A stretch of DNA of 64,000 nt, taken from Spisula solida. Its lineage: Eukaryota; Mollusca; Bivalvia; Venerida; Mactridae. The position numbers and the translations under genes were made by a program. Below the pieces are notes generated by a model. The model had not been told where the DNA came from, did not search any database, and worked only from the letters and a program-made list of their open reading frames with translations. The DNA is taken from NCBI GenBank assembly GCA_947247005.1, contig OX365947.1, forward strand, positions 2,866,530 to 2,930,529, read 5' to 3'. The first letter of the stretch is position 1; each line of letters starts with the position of its first letter. This document shows positions 58,059-64,000 of this stretch, in pieces.

Positions 58059-58180
58059 AGTAGGTGGAGTATTTAGACAATTTTCCACCAAAATTTCCAC
58101 CAAAATACCGCCTATATAAAATTCCACCAAAAAAATAGAAACGGTGGCAGAGTAGGTGGAGTATTTAGGCATTTTTCAAA
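58059..58180. repeat. Direct repeat of agtaggtggagtatttag around an accacc-rich core
   Basis: agtaggtggagtatttagNc attttNca occurs at 58059 and 58153. The DNA between repeats ttccaccaaaat three times. Confidence 0.75.
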
Positions 58181-59300
58181 TTTCAGTAATTCTTTTTGTT
58201 GTTGTTGTTGTTGTTACAGTATAGTATGTCTTTGTGATACAATGTATAAGCTTGGATTCGGTATTGTTTTATTAAAGGATTTTTTTTGTCTTAATAGTTT
58301 TCAGTGAGTCAGCTATTTTGAAATGCCTGGTATCGTGTGTGTATTAAGCTGCTTCTGTGTATGGTGTCGGTGTGGTCCTGGTCCTTTAATAGAATCAAGC
58401 AATGTTTGCAGTTTTGTCGTCTGCAGTTTTTGTCGTCTGCATATTTTCTGCATGATTGGAATAATATAACTGTCATTGCATGTTAGGTTCACCACTATAA
58501 TCGTATCAGACTTTATATGGATGTAAAGGACTTCCTTAAGTCTCAATAAATTAGAGTTTATCGTATTTCATACTATTGAAACAAGACGTGGTAGAATTTC
58601 ATGTCTTCTGCCGTGTGTCTCCATCGTGCGTTAGTAAAGAGGTCGCCAAAGTACTTGTCTAATACATAGTAGGTAGTTAACGTTTATAAACTTAAATTGG
58701 ATAAAAATGGTGAGAGACTTTGTTGGTTTTACCGGTAATGACCAAGAGTTATGTATTTGTTTGTAACGTATATCTAGGTATAACATTGATAAGTTATCAA
58801 TCTAGGTGTCTCAAGGTGTCTCGTCCATCTAAACTTGGCGTGTAATCTATCGTATGTATGTGTCATCGTATCAATACATGCTCAATGATGCCTCGATCAC
58901 TGGTATATGATCTGGATAGGTAATGAATTGACAGGTTTATAGCCCCGTGTAATTATGCTTCATCTTGCCCTGACTGAAATTTTTATGCTAAGAAACAGAA
59001 ACAATTTCGATGATGAGTCTCGATTGAATAAATCAAACAGGCGCTTGTTGGATACAGCACGATTATATTAACTATAAAATTGAATAATGTTGGGGTAACT
59101 GGTTTAAATTATCTGTTAATAGGTGACTAAACACTTTATTTCGTTTATTATTGTTACATTTTTCATTGAAGTATATATCGTATTTATGGTGGTTCTATCG
59201 ATCGGTTTTTTGTTGTGTACCAATTTTGTGAACATTAAATTTTAATGGTCCGTATAATTTCATGAAAGCTGTAATTGTAAAATTAAAGTAAACTATTTAA
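58181..59300. other. Non-coding stretch with a TTG microsatellite
   Basis: (TTG)6 at about 58197-58215. No supported gene. Confidence 0.5.
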
Positions 59301-59588
59301 ATGACTCTCGCGTGGGAATGTATAGTTAGAGATATTTTAACTTTAAACAGAAGAATTGATGAGTCAGAGAGTTTGGAGGTAGTTCAAAAACTGGGGAGCG
59401 ATGTCACTCTATATAGATATATTTTATTCTATCACACAATTAGGAAGTTTGATAAAAACTTTTATTATATAACTAACGCTGTATTGTCACGAATACAGGC
59501 CAAATCGCGCAGTGGAATACAACGCGACAGATTGGATTTTCCGTATCATACATGTCTGGTTTTCCGAATCCCTATCATGCATGTCTGA
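59301..59588 (+). CDS. Unrecognised 95-codon ATG frame, doubtful
   Basis: Begins ATG ACT CTC GCG TGG and ends TGA at 59586-59588. The first ~75 residues are compatible with helices (charged and hydrophobic residues alternate: IVRDILTLNRRIDESESLEV). The last 20 residues fall in a block that looks like the start of a repeat (catacatgtctggttttccg, partly doubled as catgcatgtctgacg). No family, splice context or promoter is recognised. Confidence 0.2.
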   Translation: MTLAWECIVRDILTLNRRIDESESLEVVQKLGSDVTLYRYILFYHTIRKFDKNFYYITNAVLSRIQAKSRSGIQRDRLDFPYHTCLVFRIPIMHV

Positions 59589-59599
59589 CGTGTTATATG

Positions 59600-59931
59600 C
59601 CAAACATTATGTCAAATCAATGACGTCATGACGTAAACATTTACCATTTTATGAATGAACGTCGCGTTATATGCCGAAAATATGTCAACGTTCATGACGT
59701 CAATGTATACACATTAAACGCATTTTCGCGCGTAAAAGTCTTTTTTCCCTTTTGTGGAAATATAATAAAAGGAATATCACTGCAGTTGTGTTGATCCGTT
59801 AAGTCGTATTACCTCTCGTTGCTTGCACCATACCACATCACGCTCGACCTAACGGTCTCGCGAGATACGGCATTACACAAGCAACTCGAGGTAATACGGC
59901 CCAACGGATCAACACACTGTAGTGATATTCC
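59600..59931. mobile_element. CRE-rich block plus 161-bp hairpin (59771-59931)
   Basis: 59771-59931 is a long inverted repeat: ggaatatcactgcagttgtg ttgatccgtt...acctctcgttgcttg against caagcaactcgaggtaatac ggcccaacggatcaaca...gtgatattcc. Upstream are two TGACGTCA motifs (59621-59628, 59694-59701) and a doubled 'gttatatgcc' phrase. It resembles a foldback DNA element. No second copy in the window. Confidence 0.65.
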
Positions 59932-60439
59932 GTATGTATCACAAAAGTATCACAACAGTCTCATCCTTGTAAGTCTGAGGTAACAATGGTCAATTAGGTA
60001 TGAAAAACCTGAATGACCAAACACTTACAATTGTCTCAGTTGATCGCAAACAAACAACATACTAAAGTCGTACAGTCAATTTTATTCTCAGAAATCACAA
60101 AAGTATATTTATAGATAAATTCCCCATAGTAGCTTATACCAAAATATCCCATGTACGACATTATCTCGGGTGGTTTATATACTTGCTTCCCATGACTTCA
60201 AATGCCCTTAAATGTACTCCTGTAATGTTGTATTTTACTGAGCATTTGTCATATCACCAATACTGCTGTTCTTTGATGACCTTTATTCTCTCGATGATTC
60301 TGGAATTCAGGATTTTCCTGATATACTCTCAGACTCTTTTTAAGTTCTTAATTATACATCAAATAACGAAGAACAATTAAGTATTACGTATCTAATTGTA
60401 TATCTGTTATTGTTGTATTATAGTGTATTCGGTGATTTA

Positions 60440-60560
60440 TGTAAGACTACTTCTGATTGGCTGATTCAAATATTGATTTTTGTAAGGTAGCTTATGATTG
60501 GCCGATTTGAAGATTGACTTTTGTAAGAGATTTTCTGATTGGCCGATTCAAATCTGTTAA
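60440..60560. repeat. ~41-bp tandem repeat with CCAAT-type motif, 3 copies
   Basis: The unit tgattggccgattcaaatat tgatttttgtaagNNNttt; gattgg starts at 60454, 60495 and 60537. Each unit holds an inverted CCAAT box (attgg). Confidence 0.8.
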
Positions 60561-61108
60561 AGTACTGTATCAGATCTGTTGTTTTCTAGTTCAAATATTT
60601 AATTATTGATCAAATTTATCTTATGTTGTAAAAATTTATCAATTTTATTATGAAATTTCACATTGAATATGATCAGTTTCCTGGAAATTCTAGCTTGTGC
60701 TATTTTAGAAAAATTCTCATAAAAAAGTTGTAACGGCTGCTTGTAGGAAAACATGAGTTATGTTTGTTTTGTGCGAAACTGAAGGGATATATCGTAACAG
60801 TAACTATCGTAGTCTGCTCAATACTACTGCAATAAAATCATGTATTTATAGCCATAAAAAGATTCTCTGTAATCGTGTTGTATTGTGGAAGTTGGCCATA
60901 TAAAAATGTTGCTATGGTAACCATATTGTTTAATGCAACAAAAGTATCCATTTTCTGAGATTTTCTACAAAAGGAAATGTTTCAACTGCAACTTTTGTAT
61001 CCTGTTTCACAAAAGAAATAAACCACAAGTCATGTGATTATATAGAATTTATACATCTTTAAGACTATATTGTATTAAGAATTTTCTAGATTGTGGAATA
61101 AGTTATAG
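60561..61108. other. AT-rich non-coding stretch
   Basis: No gene or repeat recognised. Confidence 0.5.
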
Positions 61109-61315
61109 TTAGAACATATTAAGTAAATTTTAATGATTAAAAAGGGCGGAGCGAGCGAAGCTTAGAATATAACATTCTGCATTCTGATTGGCCGATAGAA
61201 ATTAGCGCCAATGCATGACGTCAACTCTGTGAAGAGAAAAATTTAATGATTAAATTTTAATTTAACCGCCAAAATTCGGCGTTTTCATTGGCTCATAATG
61301 TAGGTTATATTCTAA
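61109..61315. mobile_element. Palindrome-plus-MITE element, copy 2 (right palindrome arm absent)
   Basis: Shares ttagaacatattaagtaaat through gggcggagcgagcgaagc with copy 1. It then joins straight to the 154-bp TIR unit (61162-61315, ends TTAGAATATAAC/GTTATATTCTAA), the same length as in copy 1. Unlike copy 1 (gcatgacgtaaagtctg) it has an intact TGACGTCA at 61216-61223. Confidence 0.8.
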
Positions 61316-62700
61316 ATACGATAACAAGTCCATGACATTCTTATGTATGCATCTACATTTGTAGACTTGACTGTGCTTTGCCGAAAATCTCCCATTAAGC
61401 ATCTTAAATAAAAATCTCGGCTCAAAATTGAGATTTTTGCACAAAATCAGAAAATGAGTGACACATTTTTTCAGACGGAGCTCGTGAATTCCGTGCACAG
61501 TATGTCAATACAATCAATTAGCGTGTCATAATTCTTACTTGCCATATCAGTGTAGTGACACATTCGGTATTTTCATCAATCAAAGGCAATTACCCAATTA
61601 ATGTTTTTAATAACTCACAAAAATCCATGATTGGTAAATGTTACACATTTATTATGTATGTTTTACATTTTGTTTCCTTGTACATAAATTGAGAGTAAAA
61701 TGACTAAAAGGTTGTTGTTGTTGTTGTTCCCGCTGCTCTGAAGTTACAATATTGGCATTTATCATCGATGTGGTATTAAATATTTCCGGTTTTTATGCAA
61801 ACTCTTGTTTCCCGTCATTTTGTTGATTTAAACCCATTTGTAATATATATACTTTGTTTAAATGTTGTTTTTAGGCCATTTGTTGCCAGTTTAAGTTTGT
61901 TGGTGATTTTTGTGACAAAAAACTGAAATGTCTCTGGGAACTTGGAGGCACACTGGCTGTTATTCTGTTTATTCTAGCAAACATTTTGTCTATATATAAA
62001 AGGCGTTGTTGAAAAGGGAAATAAGTAATAATAAAGAGCTGTGATGAAGAAATGTTCTTCATAGAACGTGTTCTTCATATTTATCTACGTTTCGACTTAC
62101 GCCTTTATTTGGATTTTTTTAATAAAGTGATAATAAACTTTAGGATTTTTTTAATAAAAAAAACATAATAAAAATGTGTTGAATTGCTGGTATTCTGTAA
62201 CTTTATATATAATATACTACAATGACGATTTTTATGTGATTTATGAAATAGAATACGATACAAAAAGAGTTGGAAGCATTTTGTTATGAAAATAAATTAT
62301 TCAAGGCTTTGAAATTAATATGAAATTACTTCACTCCATGATTTCACTAAATTAGTGTATTTACTTACACAAAATTTCACCTCACCGTTTAAATATTTGA
62401 AGCGGGTCATTAATTGATTTATTGATGCGTGTAATTTTCTATTTGCCGATTGCAACTTATAGGTGTCAAACCTGCGTTTTTGTACGATGATTGGTTTTAA
62501 ATAAAAAATAGTATACTTGTAATTGAAATACATTCAGTTACATATTTTACTATGTGAAATAACAGCAGCAACTTTATTGCTGTACATAGGAAGACAATTG
62601 AGTCGTACCTGATTATATACCAAGATGTGAAGTATATTTGGATATTAAGCTGTTTCTCCATAATTTTTCAGTTACATATGTATTGCGACCGCTTCACCTA
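61316..62700. other. AT-rich non-coding stretch
   Basis: Short (GTTGTT)n at about 61711-61728 and a doubled ggatttttttaataaa (62112-62158). No supported gene. Confidence 0.5.
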
Positions 62701-62739
62701 TCCAGTTTTCCTGGACTGAATCCTAACTAGTTCTAACTT

Positions 62740-62835
62740 ACCCTTCCACAAGGAACCAGCAACTTCTCCACATGTGGAGGAAAAGTAACAGTGTTGTCAA
62801 ATTTCATCAACCTCACATTTAGTATGGAATATTAG
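62740..62835 (-). CDS. Weak candidate minus-strand exon
   Basis: Read on the minus strand, one frame gives VRLMKFDNTVTFPPHVEKL then LVPCGR and ends at a good donor, ggaagg/gtaagt (GT at about 62739). The unspliced frame stops three codons later. The upstream boundary has no convincing acceptor. Unrecognised; it could be a fragment of a dispersed repeat. Confidence 0.18.
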
Positions 62836-63904
62836 GGATACCTGACCATTTTTTACCCCACAAAATCCCATTTTACCAAATCCACAAAATATAACACCCA
62901 CAAAAATATTTGATTCTACAGTATCTAGTCACTTCATTGAAATAGTATCGAAGAAATTAAAAACATTCAAACCCAAATTACGTTTAGATTAATGAAGAAA
63001 TTGTGCGATATGTTCCCTAACTGAGCCCTGTTCCTGTCATATAACTAACAATCAGCCCCTCACATGATGGGTCATAAACATGGAATAAAAGACAAACACT
63101 TTTCTTCAACCATGCGGGCCTTAAAATAATTGTTAAAATTTTCACAAGGATTTGACAGGTTTCGTTGAATTTAAAGCCAACGCACTTGAGTTAGTGTTTG
63201 GGCATTTAGCTATCGGGCTCTGCACGCGATGCCAATAACAAGATATTAACAGAGTTAACCTAGCAGCAGTGAGTCGACAATGAGCACACATCACCTGGTA
63301 GTCATTACGTTCAGAGTTCAATAATTTCTAATCTCTTAAAACAAGATGTCAGATATCCCGTCACTTTGCGTCAATTACTGGAAGTGTTAAAGTCGACAAA
63401 TATCGTTTAAATGTTGGTGTACTTCTATACTTCTCCATATAACACATGCTACATAGTCAATAATGTTGAGATTAATAATAAAACAGTTTATCCCCAGTAT
63501 GTTCTCAGTTGCTTTACTATATTAGGATTGTCAAAATCTTAGGTTACTAATGATTTGAATCTATTAGTTCCTTAATGATCATTTCATTATTTTGATTATT
63601 TTACGTATCTGCACACTTTGCACTTTGTCACTACATCTCTACTTTACGTATATAGATCTGCACACTTTGTCACAAAAAACTCGGTCAAAGTTGTAGTGAT
63701 AGCAATAATAAATCAAAGCATCAGAAAAGTGCTATAGAATGTAAAGCTCTTAAAAAATTCATAGCAAAAGTGGTATTTTAATACACATAAATAATTGGTT
63801 TAACTCTGCTTTGTTTAGAGCATTAGTGCAATGAAGTTGTTTCGATTAGGAAGGTCCTTATTTAGTTACAAATGTTGCGAAAGTGACCTCTTCGAAAACA
63901 TAAT
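62836..63904. other. AT-rich non-coding stretch
   Basis: A doubled atctgcacactttg (63608 and 63656) is the only structure noticed. Confidence 0.5.
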
Positions 63905-64000
63905 TATAGCTTGACTATGAGTCCAGTGTGACATTCAATTATATAGCTTGACCATGGGTCCATAATGATTTTCAATAATATTGCTTGACCATCGTCCAGA
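63905..64000. repeat. ~50-bp tandem repeat running off the window end
   Basis: tatagcttgaccatgggtcc and related strings occur three times (63907, 63955, 63980 regions). The array is cut by the window edge. Confidence 0.7.

Overview
This window looks like non-coding nuclear DNA from a marine mollusc, most likely a bivalve. That is an inference. It rests on low G+C, no long open frame over 64 kb, no bacterial-style gene packing, and repeat types typical of bivalve genomes: a pearl/HINE-type Helitron relative with a 145-bp tandem core, tRNA-headed SINEs, many short terminal-inverted-repeat (TIR) elements and many minisatellites. The longest uninterrupted frame is only 145 codons, and most of the longer frames are tandem repeats read through.

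Layout. 0-9 kb: low-complexity DNA, a 27-bp minisatellite (2942-3487), a 66-bp repeat, several MITEs, and one convincing spliced-exon candidate (6623-6714, +). 9.3-10.7 kb: a complete HINE/pearl-like element. 11-18 kb: a 301-bp palindromic MITE, a 30-bp array, SINE copies, a 158-bp triplication and a 32-bp array inside a possible MITE. 18.8-23.9 kb: a foldback-like structure with inverted arms of about 1.04 kb around a 3-kb core that is largely a degenerate 42-bp minisatellite. 24-32 kb: mostly plain AT-rich DNA with a 62-bp array. 33-46 kb: MITEs, SINEs, 27-, 35- and 40-bp arrays, a 106-codon frame (37620-37940) and a possible two-exon terminal structure (44813-45354). 47-64 kb: a possible promoter and 5' leader exon (about 47570-48186), a 35-bp array split by a 74-bp hairpin element, a CAGGG-ended TIR element, a 1-kb TA-flanked element, CRE-rich repeats and a second copy of the MITE seen at 6 kb.

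Genes. I recognise no protein family with confidence. The best reading is intergenic or long-intron DNA with a few small exon candidates that need transcript evidence. I see no rRNA, no intact tRNA gene, no CRISPR array and no autonomous transposase. The most interesting signals are structural: the inverted-repeat giant with stepwise arm divergence, amplified nuclear-receptor half-sites (AGGTCA/TCAAGGTCA) inside two unrelated repeats, TGACGTCA motifs spread by MITE-like elements, and a 62-bp array that carries GTAAGT on both strands of nearly every unit.
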